A stretch of 64,000 nt of DNA from Candidatus Gastranaerophilales bacterium (GTDB lineage Bacteria > Cyanobacteriota > Vampirovibrionia > Gastranaerophilales > Gastranaerophilaceae), in assembly GCA_944325635.1 (NCBI GenBank), contig CALVBD010000001.1, forward strand, positions 434,001 through 498,000. Reading direction: 5' to 3'. A program made the position numbers and the translations under genes. The notes beneath the pieces were generated by a model. It was not told where the DNA came from. It saw only the letters and a list, made by a program, of their open reading frames with translations, and did not search any database. This document shows, one piece after another, positions 1 to 8,125 of this stretch (position 1 is its first letter; each line of letters begins with the position of its first letter).

Positions 1-453
1 AACCTCAGACGCTGTATGGGAATTGTCTTTCAGGATTACAAATTACTTCAAAACATGTCTGTTTATGATAACGTGGCATACGTAATCAGAACGCTTGGCA
101 TAAGTTCCAGAGAAATCAATGCCAGAGTTACCGGGGCATTAAAAATTGTAGGTTTGTATGACAAAATGCACGCTACACCTGCTGAACTTTCAGGTGGTGA
201 GCAGCAGAGAGTCGGAATTGCACGCGCAATTGTTAACGGCCCACCTTTATTGATTGCAGACGAACCTACAGGGAATTTGGATCCTAAAAACTCTATGGAA
301 ATCATGCAAATTTTAGACCAGATTAACCAGAGAGGTATAACGGTTATTGTCTCAACTCACGACAGCGCAATGGTAGACTATTTTAGAAAACGTGTTATAA
401 CTCTGGATAATGGAGAAGTTGTAAGGGATATTCAAGCAGGTACTTATGAATAA
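1..453 (+). CDS. ftsE: Cell-division ABC transporter ATPase FtsE (5' end outside window)
   Basis: The reading frame is open from base 1, so this is the C-terminal 150 residues of an ATP-binding protein whose start lies outside the window. The visible part has the Q-loop in VFQDYKLL (about residues 9-16), the ABC signature LSGGEQQR (63-70), Walker B LLIADEPTGNLD (83-94) and the switch histidine in STHD (about 120). VFQDYKLL and the following ftsX are typical of FtsE rather than LolD. FtsE drives FtsX, which controls peptidoglycan hydrolases at the septum. The stop overlaps the ftsX start by 8 bases, implying translational coupling. Confidence 0.93.
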   Translation, partial: NLRRCMGIVFQDYKLLQNMSVYDNVAYVIRTLGISSREINARVTGALKIVGLYDKMHATPAELSGGEQQRVGIARAIVNGPPLLIADEPTGNLDPKNSMEIMQILDQINQRGITVIVSTHDSAMVDYFRKRVITLDNGEVVRDIQAGTYE

Positions 454-1354
454 TTCGAAATTAAAAATAAAGAAAAAAGTAAAAAAACACATACCAAAAG
501 ACTGGCTTTGTGAATTAAGAATATTATACAGATTAACTATGGAAACTTTTTACGACATAAAAAGAACCGGAATTGTTAATCTTGTAATCATAACTACAAT
601 GGCGGCAATTTTAACCATATTCGGAGCATTTTTCAGAAGCGCCATGTCAATTTCTGCATTTGCGCACGAACTGGGCAATGTTCTTGAAATATCGGTTTAT
701 CTAAAATCAGGAACAGATACAAATATTGCCAAAAACAGAATCAAAGAATTCGAACACGTTGAAAATGTAAAAATTATTCCGAAAGAAGAGTCCTGGACAA
801 ACTTGCAGCGCGAAATGAGCCTTCCTGATATCAGCAATCCTCTGCCGGATACGCTTCATGTAAAAGTCGACAAACCGGAAAACATTTCGGCGGTATTTAA
901 TAATATAAAACAACTTCAATCCGTTGAGGATATGAGTTACGCGCAGGATCTTGCCAAGAAAATTCAGGCTTTGAACCATGTTGTCAACACTATAACGGTT
1001 ATTGTTGTTATCATTATGGGAATATTAACAATTACAATTATTAATAACACAATACAGTTAGTAATCCAATCTCGGAAAGATGAAATAGAGATTATGCGGT
1101 TAATGGGTGTTTCTAACTGGTACATAAGATTTCCGCTGATTATGCAGGGGGCTTTTTACGGATTTACTGGCTCATTAATTGCCATAATTCCGATAAATTG
1201 TGTCCAGAACGGGCTTAATCACATGCACCAATTCTTCATGGTTCCATCACCTGTGTTTGCTCAAAGTATTGTATTATTCACAATGTTTGCGATGGGAATA
1301 CTATTCGGTGCCGGCGGAAGCTTCCTGTGTATAAAAAAACACTTACAAGTCTAA
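446..1354 (+). CDS. ftsX: Cell-division ABC transporter permease FtsX
   Basis: A 302-residue membrane protein with the FtsX layout: a basic cytoplasmic N-terminus (KLKIKKKVKKHIPK), a first membrane segment at about 45-65, an extracytoplasmic loop at about 70-180, and three more membrane segments in the C-terminal half. The conserved cytoplasmic stretch RKDEIEIMRLMGVS lies at about 213-226, where FtsX proteins contact FtsE. It is the membrane partner of the ATPase encoded just upstream, with overlapping reading frames, and transmits ATPase cycles to cell-wall hydrolase regulators. Length and order are normal for the family. Confidence 0.93.
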   Translation: MNNSKLKIKKKVKKHIPKDWLCELRILYRLTMETFYDIKRTGIVNLVIITTMAAILTIFGAFFRSAMSISAFAHELGNVLEISVYLKSGTDTNIAKNRIKEFEHVENVKIIPKEESWTNLQREMSLPDISNPLPDTLHVKVDKPENISAVFNNIKQLQSVEDMSYAQDLAKKIQALNHVVNTITVIVVIIMGILTITIINNTIQLVIQSRKDEIEIMRLMGVSNWYIRFPLIMQGAFYGFTGSLIAIIPINCVQNGLNHMHQFFMVPSPVFAQSIVLFTMFAMGILFGAGGSFLCIKKHLQV

Positions 1355-1357
1355 ATT

Positions 1358-2572
1358 ATGAATATATTATTAATCACAAATGAACAGAATATTATAGAGA
1401 CATTCGGAGAAAAACTAATGCTCCTCAGAGAAACCGATGAATTGTCTTATTGTGATTATGAGGAAGCACCGGATATCGTCTTTGCTGACAAACCCGATAT
1501 TGTAATTGTTCATGAGCATAATGATAAAAATAAATCTATAAACTTAATTAAATACATAAAAACGCAAATTGATTCTATATTATTACTAATTAACAGATAT
1601 GACAGAGATTTTATACTCAATGCTTATGACGAGGGTATTGACGATTATTTTATGACGAATTCCGATCCTTCGGAAATTTCTATCCGAACCGTAAACTGTA
1701 TAAAAAAAGAAAATCTTAAAAAGAAAATCAAACAGTATCAAACTTATCTGAAACAATACGACATTCTTGATAAAACAACGGCAATCATCACGGATAAATT
1801 TTCCAAAGAAATTAACTCGAAAGAACTTTCTCTCAACGATTTTACCAGAGGAGCTCTAATGGTTATATCGCCGGATGAGGAAGGGAAACTAAAATACTCT
1901 GCCGATAAAGTAATTCAATCCGTAAAAAAAGCCGTCAGATACTCTGATATAATAACTCAGGGCGGAGGTACAAAAGTTTTTATTCTTATAAACGAAGGCG
2001 GGATTTCAGGTGCTGTAAAAATTCTGGACAAAATAAAACAGGAATTAAATAATGAAATATCAATTAAAGCAGGAATTTGCGCTATAACATCCGAGAACTT
2101 TGCCGTTCTTGAAAAAAATGCCCAGTGTGCACTTTCTGACAGTCTGCTCGGAAATCTTGATTTTTCGATTTATACAGAAACTTCTGCAATTAACGGAGAA
2201 AACTGGCTTGAACCGCAAAAAGAAAAAAATTACAAACTTTTCCGAGTTGCATTTAATAAAAAATTGGAAAAAGTTATTGCTCCTGTATTTTACAGACTGC
2301 AAAAAAGCTGGGAAGAAAAACTATTTAATACCAAAGTTGAACAATATACTGACGAAAGCCAGAGCCTTTTCAAATTGACAAATCCTAAACAAACAAGTCT
2401 TTTAAAAATAGTATATCCCGGATTTGCCAAAGTTATAGTATACATTACCCACGAAGGGCTGGACAGTCCGGAAAATACGGAAATTTCGTTGCCGCTAAAT
2501 AAGATTAATACAAAAGAAATAACAAATATTGTTGAAAAATTTATAAAAGAATTTAAGAGCACAATTGAATAA
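1358..2572 (+). CDS. Receiver-like plus degenerate GGDEF-domain protein
   Basis: A 404-residue soluble protein starting 3 bases after ftsX, so almost certainly in the same transcript. Residues 1-125 look like a response-regulator receiver fold (MNILLITNEQ, then PDIVIVHEH at the position of the phospho-acceptor strand, where the usual aspartate is not clear). Residues about 155-275 resemble a GGDEF domain (AVRYSDIITQGGGTKVFILINEGG...A..ILDKIKQEL), but the catalytic GGDEF signature is replaced by GGGTKVF, so diguanylate cyclase activity is unlikely. The C-terminal 130 residues are unassigned. The location suggests a division-linked regulatory or scaffold role; that is inference. Confidence 0.6.
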   Translation: MNILLITNEQNIIETFGEKLMLLRETDELSYCDYEEAPDIVFADKPDIVIVHEHNDKNKSINLIKYIKTQIDSILLLINRYDRDFILNAYDEGIDDYFMTNSDPSEISIRTVNCIKKENLKKKIKQYQTYLKQYDILDKTTAIITDKFSKEINSKELSLNDFTRGALMVISPDEEGKLKYSADKVIQSVKKAVRYSDIITQGGGTKVFILINEGGISGAVKILDKIKQELNNEISIKAGICAITSENFAVLEKNAQCALSDSLLGNLDFSIYTETSAINGENWLEPQKEKNYKLFRVAFNKKLEKVIAPVFYRLQKSWEEKLFNTKVEQYTDESQSLFKLTNPKQTSLLKIVYPGFAKVIVYITHEGLDSPENTEISLPLNKINTKEITNIVEKFIKEFKSTIE

Positions 2573-2583
2573 GGAGAGAATTT

Positions 2584-3129
2584 ATGAATACATTATCGGC
2601 AGAAAACAGTCTTGTTATGATAATTGATATACAGGAACGTCTTGTAGCGGCACTTGATAAAGATATAGTGGTATCAAAAGCCGTTAAAGTTGCAAGCGCG
2701 GCAAAATCCCTTGGAATACCTGTACTTGTTACAGAACAGTACCCTAAAGGACTTGGAAACACCGTACCTCAATTAAAGGCTGTTCTGCCTGCAGAGGCTG
2801 ATGTTGTTGAAAAGACATCATTTAATGCTCTTTTGGAAGAAGGAATGCCTGAAAAAATCGCCTCTTACGGGAAAAAACAGATTGTTTTATTTGGTATAGA
2901 AACCCATATTTGTGTACACCAGACCGCTGCAGCACTACTTGAAGCCGGTTATGAGGTTTACATAATAAAAGACGCCTGCGCAAGCCGGAATAAATACGAA
3001 TTCAAACAGGGAATTGAGATTATGCAGCAAAACGGCGCAAAAATATCCTGTGTGGAAATCACACTTTTTGAATGGTTAAAAGGGGCAAAGAACCCAAAAT
3101 TTAAAGAGGTTCAGGCATTAATTAAATAA
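2584..3129 (+). CDS. Isochorismatase-family cysteine hydrolase
   Basis: A 181-residue protein of the isochorismatase/nicotinamidase superfamily. The triad is visible: Asp in VMIIDIQERL (about residue 15), Lys in VVEKTSFNAL (about 78), and the nucleophile Cys in GIETHICVHQTA (about 110). The spacing and the short length resemble the YcaC/isochorismatase-like group of unknown substrate rather than nicotinamidases, which carry a metal site not seen here. The start has a good ribosome site (AAGGAGAGAATTT before ATG). It follows the previous gene by 11 bases and is followed by a strong terminator, so it is probably the last gene of the ftsEX transcript. Confidence 0.85.
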   Translation: MNTLSAENSLVMIIDIQERLVAALDKDIVVSKAVKVASAAKSLGIPVLVTEQYPKGLGNTVPQLKAVLPAEADVVEKTSFNALLEEGMPEKIASYGKKQIVLFGIETHICVHQTAAALLEAGYEVYIIKDACASRNKYEFKQGIEIMQQNGAKISCVEITLFEWLKGAKNPKFKEVQALIK

Positions 3130-3136
3130 TAAAACA

Positions 3137-3162
3137 AAAGGGCGGTCATAAAACCGCCCTTT
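3137..3162 (+). terminator. Rho-independent terminator after the ftsEX cluster
   Basis: A perfect 10-bp stem, AAAGGGCGGT paired with ACCGCCCTTT, with a 6-base loop. It lies 7 bases after the hydrolase stop and just before the end of the convergent prepilin, so it may serve both strands. Confidence 0.85.
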
Positions 3163-3870
3163 AAAATTTTACCACGGATAATCGTCTTTAATCTCCCACC
3201 CGTCCGTTTGAATTAAAGCCCCGCATGTTCTACTTGCAATAGTACCTGCAGATCTGTTACAAGTGCTTAAATAATCATTTCTATCCTTTTGATTGTTAAG
3301 AGTATAAAAATAAACAAGGTTACTGTTTCTAAAAAATCCAATGATACAGAAAAGATCTTTCCCTGTTACATTCGGTTTCTGTTTTCCATTTATGTCAAAA
3401 AATATAACAACATAAAATTTGGTTGCATCATCACCTCCAATATTTATATACATTATTGCACCATCAGCAAGTTCGAAAATTCTTATTTTGTTAGAAGAAT
3501 GAAAAGTATTAGCATCAGAATCAATTTGTCCATTTAAGGAATTCAGGCATACCCGCATTTTTCGGGCTTGTAATACCAAAATCTTTTATTATTTTAAAAT
3601 AAGGTTTAATATAATTATCTATAAAATAATTTAATGCTAATTCTTGTTCTGAATCTCCATAACTCTGTAAATAAGATAGCATTACAACTCCGTCCGGATC
3701 AGTTTCAGCCTGAGCCAAACGAAAAGCTTGCATTGTTAGAGTATAGTATTTTTTTAATTTTGTAACAGTTACCTGCTTCTGATGGTTTTGCAGTATCGAC
3801 GGAAGCGTCATTGCTGCAACTACGCCTATAATTCCAAGAGTAATTAAAACTTCCGCTAATGTAAAACCCG

Positions 3871-3896
3871 ACTTTTTTCTCAATTGAGAAAAAAGT
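3871..3896. repeat. Perfect 26-bp palindrome in the prepilin leader
   Basis: ACTTTTTTCTCAA followed directly by its exact reverse complement. It lies between the G tract and the FTLAEV segment of the broken prepilin. A possible TTG start (3883) sits at its centre. Confidence 0.9.
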
Positions 3897-3909
3897 ATTA
3901 AAAAAGTTT

Positions 3910-3957
3910 GCAGATTACACCACCTCTGTAATCCGCTCCGAATGCCGGTTAAGGAGC
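3910..3957. repeat. Two adjoining inverted repeats in the prepilin leader
   Basis: 3910-3936 pairs GCAGATTACA with TGTAATCCGC (one mismatch) around a 7-base loop, and 3935-3957 pairs GCTCC with GGAGC. With the palindrome at 3871-3896 they make three consecutive hairpins in a leader that is about 26 codons longer than that of the second G-tract prepilin, which suggests an inserted structured element. Confidence 0.7.
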
Positions 3958-3969
3958 TTAAACTACTTG

Positions 3970-3980
3970 CCCCCCCCCCC
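3970..3980 (-). repeat. G11 homopolymer, putative phase-variation tract
   Basis: Eleven consecutive G on the minus strand, 30 bases after the ATG at 4010. Only two such runs occur in the window and both are in prepilin leaders. In-frame translation needs 10 or 13 G. Confidence 0.85.
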
Positions 3981-4050
3981 GAAATTTCGCGCTATTACTA
4001 CATTTTCCATAGTTTATCCTCCTTATTTTTTCTTTACTATGAACTTTTTT

Positions 4051-4079
4051 ATTATAATCTATTCTTCACTAAATTTCAA
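4051..4079 (-). promoter_or_regulatory. Sigma70-type promoter of the first G-tract prepilin
   Basis: On the minus strand TTGAAA (4079-4074), a 17-base spacer and TATAAT (4056-4051). The start codon follows about 40 bases later. The -35 box overlaps the end of ribF. Confidence 0.75.
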
Positions 4080-4975
4080 TTGATTGAAGCTATGTCATGT
4101 TTAATTTGAGTTTTCAATTCCTCTACAGACGCAAACTTTTTCTCAGGGCGTATCATTTTTAAGAATTCAACAGAAATACTCTGCCCGTAAATATCTTCAT
4201 CAAAATCAAGAATATGAGTTTCCAGAGAACAGCGATGAGTATCGGAAACCGTCGGTCTGATACCAAAATTTGTAATGCCTTTGTATTCTATGCCTGCATA
4301 ATGGACTACCACAGAATAAACCCCGAACGGCAAATCAATAAGTTCCGGCGGATAAATTAAATTTGCAGTTCTAAAACCTATTTTACGCCCGAGCTGCTGT
4401 CCTTTTACAACCTCGCCGCTTATTGTAAAATTATAACCTAACATTTCATTTGCATTAGCAATCTGCCCTTTAGATAATGCATTACGGATTGCGGTGCTGC
4501 TGATTGTTTCATTATTAATCTTCTGCGGAGGAATTTCAAAATATTCATACCCGTAAACAGATTGCATTTTAGTGAGCAAATCAACTCCGCCCGATTTTTT
4601 TGCACCAAAGTAGTGGTTAAACCCTGTTGAAATTGATTTTGGCGAAAAATTATCAATCAAAACGTTTTTTAAATACTCATCCGCAGAAAGCAAACATAAT
4701 TTTGCGTCAAAATCAAGAATATACACATAATCAACCCCCAGAGCTTCCAAATGTTTTAATCTGTCCTCTCTTGTCAAAATATATTTCGGACAAACACCTT
4801 TGAAAAAACAGCAAGGATGATCTTTAAAGGTGATTACGGCCGACTTATTTCCGTTTTTATGAGCATAATTAACTGCCGTTGAGATTACCTTTTGATGCCC
4901 GAGATGCACTCCGTCAAAATAACCGAGCGCAAGGGATAAATCATGATTTTTATTCAGTTCCGTAAATATTTGCAT
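4076..4975 (-). CDS. ribF: Bifunctional riboflavin kinase / FAD synthetase RibF
   Basis: About 299 residues. The N-terminal FAD-synthetase (nucleotidyltransferase) half shows GYFDGVHLGHQKVI near the start, and the C-terminal riboflavin-kinase half shows GQQLGRKIGFRTANL (about 197-211), GVYSV and GITNFGIRPT. The two domains convert riboflavin to FMN and then FAD in the cytoplasm. An in-frame start at 5017 is possible, but that extension would read through the hairpin of a terminator, so ATG at 4975 (MQIFTELNK) is preferred. No strong ribosome site is visible. The length is normal for the family. Confidence 0.93.
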   Translation of the reverse strand: MQIFTELNKNHDLSLALGYFDGVHLGHQKVISTAVNYAHKNGNKSAVITFKDHPCCFFKGVCPKYILTREDRLKHLEALGVDYVYILDFDAKLCLLSADEYLKNVLIDNFSPKSISTGFNHYFGAKKSGGVDLLTKMQSVYGYEYFEIPPQKINNETISSTAIRNALSKGQIANANEMLGYNFTISGEVVKGQQLGRKIGFRTANLIYPPELIDLPFGVYSVVVHYAGIEYKGITNFGIRPTVSDTHRCSLETHILDFDEDIYGQSISVEFLKMIRPEKKFASVEELKTQIKHDIASIN

Positions 4976-4993
4976 AAGATTATTATATCCCAA

Positions 4994-5033
4994 AATAAAA
5001 AAGGTTCCCTTAGCCAAGAGAACCCTTTTTATA
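4994..5033 (-). terminator. Terminator between aspS and ribF
   Basis: On the minus strand AAAAAGGGTTC pairs with GGAACCTTTTTT around a short loop and runs into T residues. It lies just after the aspS stop and before the preferred ribF start. Confidence 0.75.
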
Positions 5034-5042
5034 TTATTTTCA

Positions 5043-6821
5043 TTACTTATGAGTTACTGTACTTTTCAAGTGAAGTTCTCTCAACTGCTGGATAGAAGCT
5101 TCACCAGGAGCATCACTCATAAGATCTTTGGCTCCTGAGTTTTTCGGGAACGCAATAACATCACGAATTGAATCAGTTCTTGCCAGCAATGCAACAAGTC
5201 TGTCCAGCCCGATTGCAAGACCTGCGTGAGGAGGTGTTCCGTATTGAAGCGCGTTCACCATAAATCCGAATTTTTCTTTTGCCTCTTCTTCAGTTAGGCC
5301 AAGAGCCTTAAATATTGCAGACTGAACTTCGGATGAATGAATTCTGACACTGCCGCCGCCAAGTTCAGTTCCGTTATACACAATATCGTAAGCAATTGAT
5401 TTAACATTGCCGAGATCTCCTGATTTAAGCTTGTCCAAATCTTCAATACAAGGAGATGTGAACGGATGGTGCATTGCCATAAACCTATTTTCTTCATCTG
5501 ACCATTCAAACATAGGGAAATCAACAACCCACAAGAGGTTATGTTTACTTTCGTCAATTAAGTTTAAAGATTTACCGAAGTGGAGTCTTAATCTTCCCAT
5601 AATGTCATAAACGAGTTTCGGTTTATCAGCGACAAAGAAGATAATATCGCCGGCTTCAGCACCTGCACGTTTCTGGATAGCTTTTGCCTGTTCTTCTGTC
5701 ACAAATTTCAAGACAGGAGATTTTGCAGTGCCATCCTCATTGTAAATAATATTTGCAAGAGCCTTCGCACCAAAAGATACCGCAAGTTTTGTAATATCAT
5801 CAATATCTTTTCTTGAATATTTAGCACCGCCAGGAATTCTTATCCCTCTAACAATTCCGCCATTCAGAAGAGTGTTTTTAACAATTTCAAAGTTTGATTC
5901 TAAGATAATATCACCGATATCAAAGAGTTCCAGCCCAAAACGTGTATCAGGTTTGTCGGAACCGAATCTGTCCATAGCTTCCTGCCAAGGCATTTGAATA
6001 AACGGAGGTTTAACTTCAACGCCTGCAGCTTTAAATGTATCAACAATCAAACCTTCGACAACTCTTATAACATCCTGCTGCTCAACAAATGACATTTCTA
6101 AGTCAATTTGTGTAAATTCAGGCTGTCTGTCAGCACGAAGATCCTCATCGCGGAAGCATTTTGCAATCTGATAATATCTTTCCAGACCGCCAACCATCAA
6201 TAACTGTTTAAAAATTTGCGGTGATTGAGGAAGTGCATAAAATTTACCTTCCTGAACACGGGACGGAACCAGATAATCTCTTGCACCTTCAGGAGTTGTT
6301 TTAATCAAAATAGGAGTTTCAACTTCAAGAAAATCCAAATTGTTCAAATAATTTCTTGCAGCCTGAACAATTTTATGACGCAACACGAGTTTATCTTTCA
6401 TAGCATCCCGTCTGATATCAAGGTATCTGTATTTTAAACGTACATCTTCAGATACGTTTTCATCGTCCAGTACGAAAGGCAATGTTTTTGCTTCAGAAAG
6501 GATTTCAATACTTTCCGGATACATTTCCACTTGACCTGTAGGGTATTTTTCATTGTAAGTTTCTTCAGGTCTTTTAGAAACCTTTCCTTTTACCGTAATA
6601 ACATATTCTGTTCTAACTTTCTCTAAAACTTTGTGAACTTCCGGATTAATCTGCGGATTTGCAACAATCTGGAAAAATCCGCTTCTGTCTCTCAATTCTA
6701 CAAACAAAATTCCGCCAAGATCGCGGATAGTAGAAGCCCAACCCGATAAAACAACTTCTTCACCGAGATTGTTAAGATTAAGCTCTCCGCAGTTATGCGA
6801 TTTCATTCTTGTTTTTATCAT
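5043..6821 (-). CDS. aspS: Aspartyl-tRNA synthetase
   Basis: A 592-residue class II synthetase of the long bacterial type. An N-terminal OB-fold anticodon-binding domain (VVLSGWASTIRDLGG, about 23-37) is followed by motif 2 (FRDEDLRADRQPEFTQID, about 219-236), the bacterial GAD insertion in the middle, and motif 3 (GLAIGLDRLVALL, about 539-551). It charges tRNA-Asp. Whether it also charges tRNA-Asn cannot be decided here. ATG at 6821 has AAGGAAG five bases upstream, and ATG at 6806 is an alternative. It ends at a terminator before ribF. Confidence 0.96.
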   Translation of the reverse strand: MIKTRMKSHNCGELNLNNLGEEVVLSGWASTIRDLGGILFVELRDRSGFFQIVANPQINPEVHKVLEKVRTEYVITVKGKVSKRPEETYNEKYPTGQVEMYPESIEILSEAKTLPFVLDDENVSEDVRLKYRYLDIRRDAMKDKLVLRHKIVQAARNYLNNLDFLEVETPILIKTTPEGARDYLVPSRVQEGKFYALPQSPQIFKQLLMVGGLERYYQIAKCFRDEDLRADRQPEFTQIDLEMSFVEQQDVIRVVEGLIVDTFKAAGVEVKPPFIQMPWQEAMDRFGSDKPDTRFGLELFDIGDIILESNFEIVKNTLLNGGIVRGIRIPGGAKYSRKDIDDITKLAVSFGAKALANIIYNEDGTAKSPVLKFVTEEQAKAIQKRAGAEAGDIIFFVADKPKLVYDIMGRLRLHFGKSLNLIDESKHNLLWVVDFPMFEWSDEENRFMAMHHPFTSPCIEDLDKLKSGDLGNVKSIAYDIVYNGTELGGGSVRIHSSEVQSAIFKALGLTEEEAKEKFGFMVNALQYGTPPHAGLAIGLDRLVALLARTDSIRDVIAFPKNSGAKDLMSDAPGEASIQQLRELHLKSTVTHK

Positions 6822-6904
6822 TTTTTCTTCCTTTTCTAGTAAATGTCTAAGAATATTTTACCAAAAACATAAAAAATGCGTTAAAATTTTGTATTTTTAT
6901 AACA

Positions 6905-8122
6905 TTATTTGAACATATAAAAATAAAAAACAGCAGGATAATAAGCTTTAACTAACCTAATACATGCATACAGCAAAAAGAGAAATAAATAGGTGATAAT
7001 AAAAATTTTATAATTTTTTACGAATTTTTCCGTGAAATATTGTTTACTCTGAGCAAATAATAAAAAGAAAAACGGAAGCACAGAGATAAAGTATCTGCCC
7101 TGAACACCTGTTACCTTCATAAAATCAACAGGCGTCCACGTTATATAAATAAGCAGATGTAAAATCGTTGTGTATAAAAATATTATAAATATTGCCCACA
7201 GGCGAAAAGAATTCTTAATTTTCGGTTCAGGAAATACAAAAAACAGACTTAAAAATACCAGACCTGTAAACAGATATACAATATTATGAAAATAATAGCT
7301 TAACCAGCCTAAGATACCGATACAGCCTTTAATATAATAGGATAAATTATAAAATATTGCTCTGGCATATTTTAACAAAAAATCCGATGGCTGGTGTAAT
7401 AGAAGATATTTATTATATGCGGCATCTGCTGCAGGATTTATAAAAGTATAATTTATTGATGACCAATAAGTCATTAATGAAAATGCCAGAATTAAACAAA
7501 AAATTGAGAACAAGTACTTATGTTTTTTCATTGGTAAAAACACATAAAGAAAAATCGGATAAATTCCACCCTTTGTAAAAGCACTCAAAACAGCCATGCC
7601 TGTCAAGAGAAATAAATGCTTACCCTGAAGTTCATCTTTGTCAAAAATAAGCTTAAAGATATATGCAAAAAACAAAAATGCAAATGCATTATTAAAGGAA
7701 TCCGCTGAATAAGACATACCTTCAAATAAAGACATTGGCAGCAAAGCACAGAATACAAACATCCATTTAAAAACAGGTGTTATATTAATCGCAAATGCAA
7801 TCATAATAATCCATATCAGCAAATTCGCAAGTCTGCCTGCATAAAAAGATACGTTTTCACCGGCAAAACTTCCTAGTTTTACCCCAGCAGCAGATGATAA
7901 ATACAAAAGCGGTGAATATCCGCTTGCTCCATGAAATTGATATCCACTTGCCGGTTGTTTAGGATTGTTATATAAAATTCCTACGGAAACTTCTCGAGCA
8001 CGTTCGAAATGCGCCGGTTCATCAGGTACCTGAAACTTAGGCGTCAAAAATAACATTATAATACCGAATACAAATGCAAATATTACAAAAATTAATTCCG
8101 GAGATTTTATATTTACTTTCAT
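6905..8122 (-). CDS. DUF2142-family polytopic membrane protein
   Basis: A 405-residue membrane protein with about 10 hydrophobic segments. After the first one, a conserved FQVPDEPAHFERAREVS motif (about 30-46) is the mark of the DUF2142 family, which resembles GT-C glycosyltransferases with an acidic loop after the first membrane span. It lies 3 bases downstream of a polyprenyl-phosphate-type GT2 enzyme, so the pair may load a lipid-linked sugar and transfer it to an envelope glycan. The ATG has GGGGAAA upstream. The function is inferred from family and neighbour only. Confidence 0.75.
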   Translation of the reverse strand: MKVNIKSPELIFVIFAFVFGIIMLFLTPKFQVPDEPAHFERAREVSVGILYNNPKQPASGYQFHGASGYSPLLYLSSAAGVKLGSFAGENVSFYAGRLANLLIWIIMIAFAINITPVFKWMFVFCALLPMSLFEGMSYSADSFNNAFAFLFFAYIFKLIFDKDELQGKHLFLLTGMAVLSAFTKGGIYPIFLYVFLPMKKHKYLFSIFCLILAFSLMTYWSSINYTFINPAADAAYNKYLLLHQPSDFLLKYARAIFYNLSYYIKGCIGILGWLSYYFHNIVYLFTGLVFLSLFFVFPEPKIKNSFRLWAIFIIFLYTTILHLLIYITWTPVDFMKVTGVQGRYFISVLPFFFLLFAQSKQYFTEKFVKNYKIFIITYLFLFLLYACIRLVKAYYPAVFYFYMFK

Positions 8123-8125
8123 AAA

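Larger units (their letters stand above)
3169..4010 (-). pseudogene. Prepilin-like gene, phase-OFF (G11) and internally frameshifted
   Basis: A type IV prepilin-like gene split over frames. The true start is probably ATG at 4010, preceded by AGGAGG seven bases upstream and by a TTGAAA-N17-TATAAT promoter. The leader runs into 11 G (3970-3980) and hits a stop 2 codons later. With 10 G the frame stays open for about 38 codons to KKSG^FTLAEVLITLGIIG, the prepilin-peptidase site and hydrophobic helix. The mature part runs in one frame to about 3521, then continues in another frame, ending in FDINGKQKPN and DGWEIKDDYPW. A one-base change near 3530-3545 would rejoin them. Two breaks suggest decay, unless the second is a sequencing error. 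Confidence 0.75.

Noticed and set aside
4976-5017. N-terminal extension of ribF (MAKGTFFILGYNNL)
   Set aside because: These codons come from a terminator hairpin after aspS. The family begins near MQIFTEL.
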